Positions 49,537-59,837 of a stretch of 64,000 nucleotides of DNA are shown here, piece after piece. This DNA comes from Ustilago trichophora (lineage: Eukaryota; Basidiomycota; Ustilaginomycetes; Ustilaginales; Ustilaginaceae), in assembly GCA_900323505.1 (NCBI GenBank), contig OOIN01000001.1:1178001-1242000 (forward strand). Direction: 5' to 3'. Below the pieces are notes generated by a model. The model ran no database searches, was not told the DNA's origin, and was given only the letters and a program-made list of their open reading frames with translations. Within the stretch, counting starts at the first letter, position 1; each line of letters starts with the position of its first letter. Position numbers and translations under genes: made by a program.

Positions 49537-51390
49537 CTACGCGACAGGGGGACCGCCAGGTACATCAAATGGCTCCTGCGTCTGCGTCTGCGTCTGCGTC
49601 TGCACATCTCCAGCCTGCTCGACTCCATTTGGTACATTCCGGGTCTCCAGCGCAGCCTTGTGCAGCGTCTCGTCGTGCTCTGTAGCTGCAAGATTGCTGG
49701 ATTGGGCCTCGAGTAGCTCCTCTGAAGGCGCATCAGCTTTGAGTTGCGAGTCAACCAGGTCTGTACTGGCTGAGGCCTCGAGTGGCTTCTCCCCCGCCTC
49801 CTTAGAGAGAGGATCTGCCGCTTCGCCACCTGCGAGCGCAGCCTCGTTGTGTTGGTGGTCATCATGCTCGGACTCGGCAGTCACCTGGGTCGGCTGCGAG
49901 GTAGCGAGATGTGGCTGGCTGCCGTTGGCAGCATGCTCGCTCTTTGCGTAGGCTTGCAGTGCAGGATTGGAGGCAGATGTCGACAAGGGTACCGACATCT
50001 GTGTGGCGACGGTCTTCTGTGATGGTGTGCGGTGCAGGCTGACGCGGTCCGAAGGTGCTCCTGGTCCAGCAAAGGTACCGCTTGGAGCGTACATGGCCTG
50101 TTGTGAGTTCTGGCCTGTCGAGCTTGCGGCTACCGAGTCACGGGTACGAGAGGACGAATCACTTCCGCGTCTACTGAGCGGAGGCAGCGCTTTGAGCGAT
50201 GCATAGGTATCGCTGCTGTTGCGACGGTCGCCCATCAGACTGCCGCCGATGCTTCTTGCTCCGCCCAGACTCGGTGCGTGGTGTTGGCTTCGGCTGGCGC
50301 CGCCCAAACTCATACCCGCGGTTGACGATGCTAGCGTCAGAACACTGGCGTTGTCGGCTGGAATGGCGGAGGGGTGTGGGTTGTTGTTGGGATGGTGTCT
50401 GGAATGAGTGGGTACATTGATGAAGTTGGTACCGGCTTCGCCTGTGATGCTACCGTTGTTGACAATCTGGCCGCTGCCGCTGCGAGAGACGCTGTTGGAG
50501 GCAAACTGGATAGCAGAGCCCTCACGAGGTCCGGTGCTGAGACGAGGGGAAGTTCCGAAGGAGTCTTCGCCGCCACTCTGACGATGGCCGGCAATGTGGG
50601 TTGTTGGAAGGACCGTAGCTTCGCGCGTCTCCATGCTCATGAGTGTGGTGGGCTTTGTGCTAGCACGGCTCTTGGAAGTGTCCATTGTGCGGTTGCCGAT
50701 CGAGTCTCGTCCAGCAAAGCTGCTTTCGTCGTCCGTGTCAAGCTCGGCACTGCCCGAGATGATAGGTGCGTTTGAGATGATTGCACCTGGGATGGGGACA
50801 GCTGCACCTGCACCTTCAGCTGAGCCTGTTGTCGAGGATGCGCCTGGCTGGACAGCGACATCGTTCCCACCAGCGACAGAAGCTTCGGCGGGCTTCTCGT
50901 AGGTTACAGTGCTAGGCGAGAGGGTGCCAGGATCTTGGTCCGTCAAGACCGAGACGGTGTCAGGACGAGGCGACCTGGGCAAGTCGATCGTGCCGAGTGG
51001 CTCTTGCGTTGGGATGCCGTCGAGTTGTGGGGGAGGTGTTAATCTGCCCTGAGCGGGTGTATCGTTGTTTGGCACCGTAAGGGTGTTTGCAAGTCCGTGT
51101 GCTGGATTGTTATTGAAGGCAGAAGCGAATTGTGATTGTTGACTTCCATTAGTAGTACCGTGAGAGGCGCCATTGCTGTTGGGCAGCGTCGCCGTCTTTC
51201 CTCGATCGTCGGATCCTTTCCTGCCGCCCTTCCTGGCCGGCACAGTCCCACTTGTGGCAAAATTGTTAGCAGACTGGGACATGGCTGCATCGCTTGCTCG
51301 TCGACCGAACTTTTTCGAGAACCAACTACCGATGGAGTTTTTCTTTTGGCGGCCATGAGGCTGAGCCGGCGGTGATGCACTTCCGTTCAT
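49537..51390 (-). CDS. Disordered conserved fungal protein
   Basis: 617 residues from the ATG at 51390. A TTCTACAG acceptor-like site ~20 bp upstream suggests that a leader intron, or an upstream coding exon, could precede it. The N-terminus is basic (KKNSIGSWFSKKFGRRAS). Most of the protein is Ser/Thr/Ala/Gly-rich. The one compact block is DNASVLTLASSTAGMSLGG followed by SLGGARSIGGSLMGDRR and DTYASLKALPPLSRRGSDS, resembling a short motif set shared by several fungal proteins of unknown role. The C-terminus is acidic and ends in a Gln-Thr repeat. No catalytic domain is visible. The function is unknown. Confidence 0.8.
   Translation of the reverse strand: MNGSASPPAQPHGRQKKNSIGSWFSKKFGRRASDAAMSQSANNFATSGTVPARKGGRKGSDDRGKTATLPNSNGASHGTTNGSQQSQFASAFNNNPAHGLANTLTVPNNDTPAQGRLTPPPQLDGIPTQEPLGTIDLPRSPRPDTVSVLTDQDPGTLSPSTVTYEKPAEASVAGGNDVAVQPGASSTTGSAEGAGAAVPIPGAIISNAPIISGSAELDTDDESSFAGRDSIGNRTMDTSKSRASTKPTTLMSMETREATVLPTTHIAGHRQSGGEDSFGTSPRLSTGPREGSAIQFASNSVSRSGSGQIVNNGSITGEAGTNFINVPTHSRHHPNNNPHPSAIPADNASVLTLASSTAGMSLGGASRSQHHAPSLGGARSIGGSLMGDRRNSSDTYASLKALPPLSRRGSDSSSRTRDSVAASSTGQNSQQAMYAPSGTFAGPGAPSDRVSLHRTPSQKTVATQMSVPLSTSASNPALQAYAKSEHAANGSQPHLATSQPTQVTAESEHDDHQHNEAALAGGEAADPLSKEAGEKPLEASASTDLVDSQLKADAPSEELLEAQSSNLAATEHDETLHKAALETRNVPNGVEQAGDVQTQTQTQTQEPFDVPGGPPVA
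49577..49606. repeat. In-frame hexanucleotide repeat (TCTGCG)
   Basis: About four to five copies of TCTGCG, coding on the minus strand for alternating Gln and Thr at the C-terminal end of the disordered protein. Copy-number change would alter length without a frameshift. Confidence 0.8.
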
Positions 51391-52066
51391 CTTTGCTTCT
51401 GTCTTCACCTCTGTAGAAAAGAGAGAGACGATGGTGAAGGAGACAGTGCGATTTGAAGTGCAACTGCAGTGATGAGAAGCAGAAGGAGGAAGATGAAAGC
51501 GAAAGTGAGTGCCGAGAAGTGTGGCGGTGGTGGTGGTGATGGTGATGGTAGTTGGTAGTGTGAACGAGCTAAAAGCAGAAAGGGTCTCATTACAAGCGCC
51601 TTGCGCAGCCCAGCGCTCAAGCCAGGCCGATCCAGGTCAAGTCAAGCCACCCAAGCCGAATTTGAGGGTGAAATGTCGCGGTGTCAAGTTGTGTGGAGAA
51701 AAAGCTTTCGCAACTCCGATTGTGTGCGCACATGACAGTTACAATAGTGCCCTCACCAGACACCCTGCAATCCGAGAAAAATAGTAATTCCAAAATGTAA
51801 ACGCGCCGGACTGCATTCTCTTTTCGGAATCGTATGACGTTCCACCCTTCCGCTTCCGAGCTTTTGTTTGGCGACGCGAGCATGCCACCATCAACTATTT
51901 GCACTATCTGATGCAGGTCAGACCCTCTTGAGTCGATCGTTGACCATCAAGGCTCAACACAGGCTAGTATCATATTCCAACACACAGTAACAATTCGGGA
52001 TAGATAGCTAAGCATTGTTCGAGGACGACGACAAACTTATCGAGCTAAAGCAGCTTCGTTGCTGCC
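51391..52066. other. Intergenic region, 676 bp
   Basis: CT-rich on the minus strand next to 51391, consistent with leader sequence. Nothing else was recognised. Confidence 0.5.
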
Positions 52067-53254
52067 CTAACCAGCCTGGTAAATGGCAGGGCCGGCAACA
52101 ACGTGGTAGTTGATGAGCGACAGATTGGCGGGAGTGTAGAAAGTGTCCGTGTCGGTCAGTGCTACAAAGATGGTGCTGTTGATCAGCGATGGGCCCTGAG
52201 GGTACACGGTTCCTCCTGGCTGCCTAGCCTTGGCAGTTCCGGCGTTCGTGTCCACATCGTAAAGAGGAGCATAGGTCACGTTGAATTGCGACACGTAGGC
52301 GGCAAACTTGGGAACGCCGGAAGTGTGAGTCTTTGTCTTTTGCTTGTAAGGTCCCTGTGTCTTTCCAGGCTTGTCCCAAACAAATGTATTCTCCTGGCCT
52401 TCTTGAGTCAGAGCAGTGACATTGTTCGAGATCGAGGGTCCACCCGCAGCTTTACCTGCAGCGATAGCATCAGGCTGGTTGGTCCAGTTGAGTGCAGGGT
52501 AGATCTCCCAAGCCAGTGGCTGATTCTCCTCTGGACAGGAAACGATCCAGGGGCTCAGCAACGTCCAAGCCCATGATTGAGGGATGCCCGTCTCGAACCA
52601 CTCTGGCATGGGGAAAAGACCTTCAAATTGACGGAAGCTCATTTGCTGCCTAGCCTCGGTGGTGATCGACTGCAGCAGAATCTGGGCGCTTGCGCGGTTG
52701 TCGAGCAGATTCAGGAAGCCATAGACACCCGACTCGCCCCACTTGGTCAGGCGCTGGCTGAAGTCGATAAATTCAGGGACCGTCTGAAATTCGTACCGGT
52801 AGGTGCACTGTTTGGGAGCTTTGGGACCGAGCATGTTGGAGAGGGCGACAGCATGTCCAATCTCTTGCTGAGCCATGTGGCGGATCAGGTGGCGATCATC
52901 TGCATCAATACCAGCGGCGTCGTAGTCGGCATCGGAAAACTTTACCAGACCATAGTTGAACAAGTCGAGCTCAATGTACTCCTGATGCAGGGCAAGCGCA
53001 ATCGACTGAAAGTCGAAGTTGGAAAAGACCTGAGAGGTCGGCTTCTTGACAAGGAACGAGGAATTGGGCTGGTAGCTCTCTGAGAGGTTCATGCCGGCCT
53101 GGCGAGGGTCTGCGCCGGCACCAAGCTGTGCAGGAGGCACAATCGGGATTTGATCCCTCCTCAGCTGACTAGGAGCTGACGAGACGGAGGAGAGAAACGA
53201 AGCGCACCCAACTGCAAGATGCAGAAAGGTGAACAAGTTTGGGAATGCGACCAT
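52067..53254 (-). CDS. rds1: Secreted ferritin-like protein, Rds1 type
   Basis: 395 residues, no intron, ATG at 53254 with a TATAAG box ~80 bp upstream. Residues 1-26 form a signal peptide (FPNLFTFLHLAVGCASFLSS, then SSA-P). The middle has a ferritin-like four-helix arrangement: LHQEYIELDLFNYGLVKF, HMAQQEIGHAVALSNML, and SAQILLQSITTEARQQMSF followed by MPEWFETGIPQSWAW. Glu/His positions in these helices (E-x2-LD, EIGH, TTEARQQ) are consistent with the metal-site pattern. The C-terminal ~120 residues are beta-rich with potential N-glycosylation sites (NVT, NST, NLS). The fission yeast namesake responds to nutrient and stress signals. The biochemical role is unknown, and metal binding here is inference. 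Confidence 0.88.
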   Translation of the reverse strand: MVAFPNLFTFLHLAVGCASFLSSVSSAPSQLRRDQIPIVPPAQLGAGADPRQAGMNLSESYQPNSSFLVKKPTSQVFSNFDFQSIALALHQEYIELDLFNYGLVKFSDADYDAAGIDADDRHLIRHMAQQEIGHAVALSNMLGPKAPKQCTYRYEFQTVPEFIDFSQRLTKWGESGVYGFLNLLDNRASAQILLQSITTEARQQMSFRQFEGLFPMPEWFETGIPQSWAWTLLSPWIVSCPEENQPLAWEIYPALNWTNQPDAIAAGKAAGGPSISNNVTALTQEGQENTFVWDKPGKTQGPYKQKTKTHTSGVPKFAAYVSQFNVTYAPLYDVDTNAGTAKARQPGGTVYPQGPSLINSTIFVALTDTDTFYTPANLSLINYHVVAGPAIYQAG

Positions 53255-53333
53255 GATGATGTGTGGGGAGTGGAGTATGCGTGGGAGAGGATCTGCTCAG
53301 ATCGAATGGAGAGAGTGAGCAAGATGCTTGCTA

Positions 53334-53339
53334 CTTATA
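53334..53339 (-). promoter_or_regulatory. TATA box of the Rds1-type gene
   Basis: TATAAG on the minus strand (within GTATAAGTAG), ~80 bp upstream of the ATG at 53254. The same GTATAAGTAG string precedes the gene at 11014. Confidence 0.6.
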
Positions 53340-54812
53340 CACCTTGCAGATGTCCTCGTGAGACTGCTTCGCTCGGCGAACGCATTGTTTGGCTATCTGT
53401 CGCTACATGGGGCAAAGTCGGGAGCTCAAACAGGTCCACCGTTCCTCCTGGTCCTTTCTTTACATCGCTGTGACAAGAGCAATTGCTATCGCCGTGCTAC
53501 TGAGAATGCTAAGAACTTTGAGCAGAAGAATTATCAGCGACTGCTCTCGCCTCGTGAGTAGGGTCTACTGTCATGCAGCAGGATGACAATGCTCTTAATG
53601 ACACCACCCGCTTTCTTGACTTCCACCCGGAGGGTCTTGACGGTCGATCGTGGCGCCTCCGTTCGCCTGCAAACTTTCAAGGTCTGCAGCGAGATACAGA
53701 GAGAGTGCTGATTCTGCACAGCAAGATTCTGCACAGTAAGATTCAGCACCATTGAAACAGCTTCCTGTTGGCGGCGGCGTAAGACTAGTGACTGTCCTCG
53801 CTTGGGATGAATGCTGCTTCCGATGTCATAACTCTGACTTCTCGGCGAGCTCGAGAAAAGCGCATACATTGTCTGAGCATGGAATCGCATCTTACGTCTG
53901 TTCGACAGACACCGCAGCAAGCTGTCGTTCAGCCTGTCATAGGCTTCGAAAAAAACGCCAAGGAAACGAGGGGAAGATCGTTGAAGCGGGAGATGATCCG
54001 CAGAATCTTCAGTCATCATCTGCTTGTCAGAAGCATTACTCAGATGCGGGCGACATGCGTCCATCGCATGCTCTCGGGGATAGGAGGACAATCGAGGAGA
54101 CACTTAGCTATCTAGGCGAGCTTGTGCGGTCATCGACCAACGCTTCGCTGCGAGAATTGCTTGATCATCGAAGTCAGAGTCGTGTCAGCGTGTGGCGCAG
54201 GTGCATTTTAAGGGTCTATCGGACCACTTGATGTCGAGCAGATGCAAGTGGCAGTCAGGCGTCACATCCGGACCAAACGATCCGTAGACAACACAACTCG
54301 AAAAAGATTCGTCGTATGATCCAACCTCAACGCCTGTTCAGATCGGCGCCAGTCAACCTTGTGGTCTGTCAATGATTCGGCACGCTCTGCGACAGGCAGC
54401 TTTTTGCCCGAGATTTGGTCGTCTGTCGCAGCTTGCTCTTCCTTCCGCTTTTCCCTTCCATCGCCGACATTCCGAGGGGATGACTGATCTCGCGTGACAT
54501 TTCTTTTTTCTCGAGAAAGACGCGCACCTTGGTGCGATAACTGTTCTAAACCTCCACCCCCACGCTAAAGCCACAAGAAACGTCGCAATTCCCATAACAG
54601 CAGGTGATGATTCATTCCAGCGCTTGTGATGTCTCCGACCCAGGCTCGAGCCGTGACTGCTGTACGTGCTGGACGTTCTATGTTGGCGGCCCTGGACTCT
54701 GAGCTTTTCCAACGCATGTTCGTGAATTCAATGCCATGATTGCTCGTCATTCTATGCTCTTCACCTCTTCCAGAAGCATCGCCATACTGTACCCTAGCGA
54801 ACTAGCGATATC
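53340..54812. other. Divergent intergenic region, 1.47 kb
   Basis: Upstream regions of the Rds1-type gene and of the gene at 54813. It contains a short tandem repeat at 53710-53749. The minus-strand 189-codon frame at 53534-54103 has no domain and is not supported. Confidence 0.5.
53710..53749 (+). repeat. 15-bp tandem repeat, 2.7 copies
   Basis: Two adjacent copies of GATTCTGCACAGYAA (Y differs between copies), then a partial third copy beginning GATTCAGCAC. Confidence 0.85.
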
Positions 54813-56355
54813 ATGCGACAGACTCGAATCGACGAACAGAAGAGCAGCGGCTCTTCGAAGGGCGACGAGGCTTCCAACACCCCGACAGAGGAGCAAGCCA
54901 TTGCCGGCTCCAAGAGGAAGGAGACTGCTTCCGCAGCCGGTGGAGAGGCATCGGAAAACGATCGCTCCAAAAGTCGAAAGACAGAGCCGTCCGAGAACAA
55001 ACACGAGGATACTGACCAGCCTGCATCATCAGGACAGGAGGGGAGCAACAAGGATGGAGGTTCGATGCCAGCCAACCTCTCTGCGGATCAGCGCAAGGTA
55101 GACAACAAGCTCAAGGGAGACGATGTCGAGATCAACAACGACGCCTCTGGCTCCGATCAGAGTAACAAAGAAACCGGCAGCTCCTCCAAGGAGGTACCGT
55201 GGCACGTATCGGAGAAGGGACTCGTCTACTTTTTCTACCGACCAAAGGTGCAATCTGCGGACAAAGCGGAGTCGACCAGCACCGAATCTCTTGACGACGT
55301 TCAGAACACGTTCATGTTGCTCGTTCCACGAGCGAGCGAGTCGGACACCGCACCTGCAAATGGAGCTGATGACAAGAAAGCCTCTGCAAAGGAGGAGCAG
55401 GACGACAAGAGGAAGCCGCCCAACCCAACCGCTTATCGCCTCGTCTCGCTCGGAAAGAAGCGGATGCCGAGCCCTGAAGTAGCTCTCAAGAGCGGCCAAG
55501 AGCCTGGCGGCATTGGCGGCCGTCACAGCGAGGCCATCTGGGCACAAGTGGCAGACATCGGTGCAGACTTGAACACGATTGCTGAAGGCATGGGCGAGGA
55601 GCACTACTCGACCAAGACCCGAGGTGTGTATAGACCGAAGCAAGACTTTATCAGACAAGCGGGCTCCAATTCTCATCGCCTACTTTGTTCTTTTCTACAT
55701 AGGTGACCGAATCAAACCAGCTGCCAGACCCGCCGGCCGAGGTCATTACGCGCTTAGCATCAAGCGGACAGATCCGCCGTCATCACGCGAAGTTCGACTA
55801 ACGTATCATCTTTCACACCCGAGCAGCAAAGACTTTGGCCAAGTGCAGGAAGAGCTTGGACTGCATCCTTCGTCATCGGTGCTCATGCAGATGCGCAATC
55901 CCACCCTTGCACCTACGGGACCGGGAGCACCCGCGGCGGGACTGCCGAAAGAGAAGCGCGCCATCCTTACAAAAGAAGAGCTTCAGGATAACTTTGGCGG
56001 AGATGTCAACAAGAAGGACAATCGATACGCTCGACCGGAGGAGCCATCTTTGCTTGACCGTCAGGGTGTCGAGCTGCTACTGATCAAGCGCGAGCAGCAA
56101 GAGGAGGACGGCCTGAAAGGTCTTGGAGATGAGCAGAGTGAAGGTGAGTCGACTCTACGAATCGAGCCTAGGATGGCGCAAGACGAATGCACTGTGCTGA
56201 CCGTCACTTTTTTGTTTGATCCGTGTGACGGTGCAGCGCTCGCCAAGTTGGCTGAGCAAGACGGGGAGAATCTGTCGGACGAGGCAATTCTCGAGGAGCT
56301 CAAGCTATCTACCAAAGATACCGAGGTCGAAGCTTTGTCCGGCGACTGGATTTAA
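54813..56355 (+). CDS. Conserved fungal protein of unknown function
   Basis: Two exons, 54813-55623 and 55703-56355, around a 79-bp intron (GTGTGT donor, CTACATAG acceptor). The joined frame is 487 residues, reading STKTRG into DRIKPAARPAGRG. Residues ~1-125 are charged and disordered. The rest looks folded: GLVYFFYRPKV, DDVQNTFMLLVPRA, AYRLVSLGKKRMPSPEV, EAIWAQVADIG, GRGHYALSIKR, EVRLTYHLSHPSS and QGVELLLIKREQQEE. Such blocks recur in a family of fungal proteins I know only as uncharacterised. The pattern suggests a mostly beta domain and no obvious catalytic residues. The C-terminus is acidic. It converges on the small coiled-coil gene, with ~140 bp between stops. Confidence 0.85.
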
Positions 56356-56492
56356 CGGACCGCTTGGCGCTGTTCGGGACGGTGTCACGTCATGCTGAGT
56401 GCTCGCGCCTACATGTTCCATTGCTCCAGGTCATGTCTTGAGAATTGGATTCGATCTCCTTTGTTATGTCTTGAGGTCACCTGGACCAGCAG

Positions 56493-56948
56493 CTACAAGA
56501 ACACGCCTTCCGAATCATCCTGCATCGGGGCTGAGTCCGAAGAAGCCGCCTGCGTGGTGACTGCATTGCCGTAGGCGACCGAAGGTGCCGCGTTGGATGG
56601 GCGCGTGAGACCGTAGTGGGCTTGCGTATCCTCATGACCAGTCTTTTCCTGCAACACGTCGAAGAGCTTTTCGACAACCCTGTTCTGCTTTGCGATGGTG
56701 CCGTTGTTGTCGGTGCATGCGTTGTGCATCTCGTTGCGGTCGTGGTCGTCAAGCTCATTGCCGGACTCGTGGACAAATTGCTCGATCTGACGATTTGAAT
56801 CTTGTAGACGAGCAACACTGTCCTGCAAGCGCTTGATCTCGTGAACGAGCGTCTCTGCATTGAGCCCTCGAAGCGCTTCCGTGGTGACGGTTGAGTAGTT
56901 CCCCACAACGGTGGGAACTTGACTCGAGTCCGGTATCAAGAGCGGCAT
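56493..56948 (-). CDS. Small coiled-coil protein (possibly Tma17/Adc17-like)
   Basis: 151 residues from the ATG at 56948 (GCCGCTC context, MPLLIPDSSQ); the frame upstream is leader. The core, residues ~30-100, is one or two long amphipathic helices: LRGLNAETLVHEIKRLQDSV, ARLQDSNRQIEQFV and NRVVEKLFDVLQEKTGHED. The C-terminal ~50 residues are polar and acidic. Length and helical layout resemble the small fungal Tma17/Adc17 proteins involved in proteasome assembly and ribosome association. That assignment is only a suggestion; a prefoldin-like or other coiled-coil protein is possible. The gene shares a divergent upstream region of ~835 bp with the aldolase-domain gene. Confidence 0.7.
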   Translation of the reverse strand: MPLLIPDSSQVPTVVGNYSTVTTEALRGLNAETLVHEIKRLQDSVARLQDSNRQIEQFVHESGNELDDHDRNEMHNACTDNNGTIAKQNRVVEKLFDVLQEKTGHEDTQAHYGLTRPSNAAPSVAYGNAVTTQAASSDSAPMQDDSEGVFL

Positions 56949-57783
56949 TTTCGAGACTACTGTTGTCGAGCAGAGGTGTCTGAGGCTGATGGAGGGTGTT
57001 GAGACAGCCAGATGAGCTCGATGCTGTGGGGGTCTGTTGTCGATTTGATGACGAGGTGGGTGGGGAACGTGAAAAACTGATCTTTGGGAAGAATGGACAC
57101 GCAACCGCCACTCTTGCACATACTCTAATTCCGAGATCCGTGTCACCGTTAGACCCTGAGTGCTGTAACAGCATTGTCGGCGAAAAAGTCGGCTGGAGAA
57201 GTGTGTGTGTATTCTCGGCAATATCGCGCGCTCTCAACTTTGTGTGGCTTGAGCGTTGATTTCCAATTCGCGGCACGACAGCAGTTGCCACCCTCTTCAA
57301 AGCTTGAGCTTCCCCGCACTTTGAAATGGCTTGCTTTCTCTCTGTGTGTGCACAACTCTTTTCTTGGTGTTTTGCCGCCCTCGAGAAGGGCTGTTGTGGC
57401 AATTTCTCACGGGAGCCAGAGAGAGTACAGTAGTAGCAAACGAGAGCATAATCAATTGATCCGGCTGTTTCCCTCGTATGGCGTTGCCGAGTCTTCCGGT
57501 CCCCGTTTCCGGTTCTTGACTCGACGCTGTACGACGGCGCCTTTCCAGATGAAGCACTGACATGCACGGCAACTACTGTACTGCAGGTGCCAAGAGGTTC
57601 AAGGCGTGTCCCTTGACCCGGTGATGACTCTCAATGTGGGCCCTGCAGCCTTTTAAATTGCTAAAGCGGACCCCACTTGGTCGTGCATCCCTGCTCCCGA
57701 CGTCTTTCTTTCCGACCACCGTTATATCAACTCGTCCCCTTTTCCCCTTGTCCTCATACATTCACACAGCCGATCTATTCATC
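56949..57783. other. Divergent intergenic region, 835 bp
   Basis: Two short TACAG/CTGTA units occur (57425-57436 and 57575-57587). TTATATC at 57722-57728 and a CT-rich leader precede the ATG at 57784. No gene is supported. Confidence 0.5.
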
Positions 57784-58862
57784 ATGTCGCCTCCTACCGC
57801 TACTGAAAATGTCGCTGCCTCCCAGCCCGGCGCAAAGGAGGTCCAGAAGGGTGCTCCCAAGTTCAAATTCCCCAAGGTGAGTCTACCGCGCTTCGAGCTG
57901 GTGTAGTCATACGATGCATCTTCTGCCGCAGGCAGCACATGCTTACTGAGACATCGTGCCTCGTCCTTGACTTCGTCTTTGATCTGCAACCAGCCGCCCA
58001 CTTACGAGACCCTCGAAGATGAGCGACGCGGCCGAAAGGAGAGACTCGCTCAAGCTTTCCGAGTCTTTGGCATGCTCGGCTTCGAAGAGGGTGTCGCCGG
58101 TCACTTGACCTTCCGCGACCCTATCAAGAAGGATCATTTCTGGGTCAACCCCTTTGGTGTGCCCTTCCGCTACATGACCGTTTCCGACCTCTTGCTTATC
58201 GGTCCCGATGGCAGCATCGTTGACGGTGGCCGACCCGAACGAATGCTCTACAATCAGGCTGCGTTTGCCATCCACCACGCCATCCACACCGCTCGTCCTG
58301 ACCTCGACGCAGCATGCCACTCTCACTCGATTCACGGCAAGGCCTTCTCGACGCTTGGACGAAACATCGAGATCACCACTCAAGACAGCTGCGCCTTCTA
58401 CAACCAGTGTTCGCTCTACGAGAACTTTGGTGGTGTCGTGCTCGCTGACGAGGAGGGCGACAACATTGCCAGGGCTCTTGGTGACAAGAACCGTGCCCTC
58501 ATCCTGCAGAACCACGGCATCCTCTCGGCAGGCACTTCCATCGAAGCTGCCGTCGGCTACTTGTAAGTCTGCCCAATCTGATGCTCATTCATCTCTCCGT
58601 TTATCGCTTACTGACCTCTACAACGAGGGTTGTCGCTCTGATCATTCTTTCGCTCCACAGTATCCTCCTCGAGAAGCACTGCCAAGTGATGCTGCTCTCC
58701 GAGGCTGCTGCCGCTGCTCGAGGCACCAAGCCCATCGTCATCGGTCACGAAGAGGCCGAGTTCACGCGCAGGCAGGTGGGCAGCGATTCGGCCCTGGCAT
58801 TCCAGGCCTCGGTCTACTTTGACACCATCGCCCGCCTCGACAAGGGCGCTTGGAAGGAGTGA
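57784..58862 (+). CDS. Class II aldolase/adducin-domain protein
   Basis: Three exons: 57784-57876, 57994-58562 and 58661-58862. Introns are 117 and 98 bp with GTGAGT and GTAAGT donors and CAG acceptors. The joined frame is 287 residues, reading KFKFPK into PPTYETLEDERR, and AAVGYL/F into ILLEKHCQVM. The fold matches class II (zinc) aldolases: GFEEGVAGHLTFRDP near the N-terminus, then the zinc-site HSHSIHGKAFSTLG and LQNHGILSAG. Family enzymes cleave sugar phosphates such as fuculose 1-phosphate, whereas adducin members have lost catalysis. Here the His residues are kept, so an enzyme is likely. Similar stand-alone proteins are common in fungi, but their substrates are mostly undefined. It is spliced more than any other gene here except the zinc-cluster factor. 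Confidence 0.92.
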
Positions 58863-59837
58863 TCCTGTATCTGTCTAGTCATATTGTGAAGAAATCAACT
58901 CAAGGTTCTGTGTATGCTGTCGAGACGGTTTGTCTTTGGCAAAGGGAGAGGAGGCCAAATTTGATCATGTTAAACCGCCATATCCTTCGCCCATCTCGGC
59001 CGCGTCATGAAAAGCTGGATGGACGCACACGATTTTTAGGAATTTTTCCCACAACGACAGGCGACACAGCGGCGGTCAAGCCAACTTTCGTGTTGCGAGG
59101 GTCACGTCTGTGATTTCCAAGTCAATAGAGAAGAGAGAGAGAGACAGAGAGAGGGAGAGCGCGAATGTGCTCGATTTGTTCGGCTCAAAAGATGCGGGAT
59201 GAGGATTCAACAAGCATCCGCAAGCGATTCTTGAGATTTCCTTGGAACTCGTGCTCCTCATTCAAGTGTTCCGATCTGGTGCTTGCAGTAGCCCTCGTCT
59301 GATCTCCCTGGATCCCAGCCATCTCTGCTTCCGCTCAGTCTCCTCCATCTCAGCAATGCTCCTCCATCACCACCACTTGAAGCAATCTCATCTCCTCGCT
59401 CCGTGACCTATCCACCTCGAACTACCAGTTAAGCTTCTTCGCCTTTCGCACGTAGCAGCCGAGATTCGTCCCATCGCCATCTCCTGTCGCTCGCCGCTCT
59501 GCATCTCTAGACAGCAGCGCCGCCGCCGCTATTACCATCATTAGCCGCTACCACAACCATCAGCTCTTCCCTTCCGCCGCGAGACGTGCCTCACACCGTT
59601 GTGACCGACAGCCCTTGGTCTCCTCCATCCCTTGATCCTTCATTGGCTTGCTGCCACCAGCGTGCTGCCCGCCATCCACCGGCTCCATTGAGTACGTCCG
59701 ACACACGGTGCACGCAACACGCAACACGTCACACGCCATACAGCAACTCGACTCGACCTTCTCATCCGCCAGCAGTCCCTCTCCTCCCTGCACTCCCCCG
59801 CTCTGCTCTCATCCGCCATACCCACAAGCACAGCAGC
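58863..59837. other. Intergenic region, 975 bp
   Basis: A GA-rich patch at 59129-59160, then an increasingly CT-rich leader up to the ATG at 59838. The open frame of the PHD gene runs back to 59586 without an ATG, so it is treated as leader. Confidence 0.55.
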
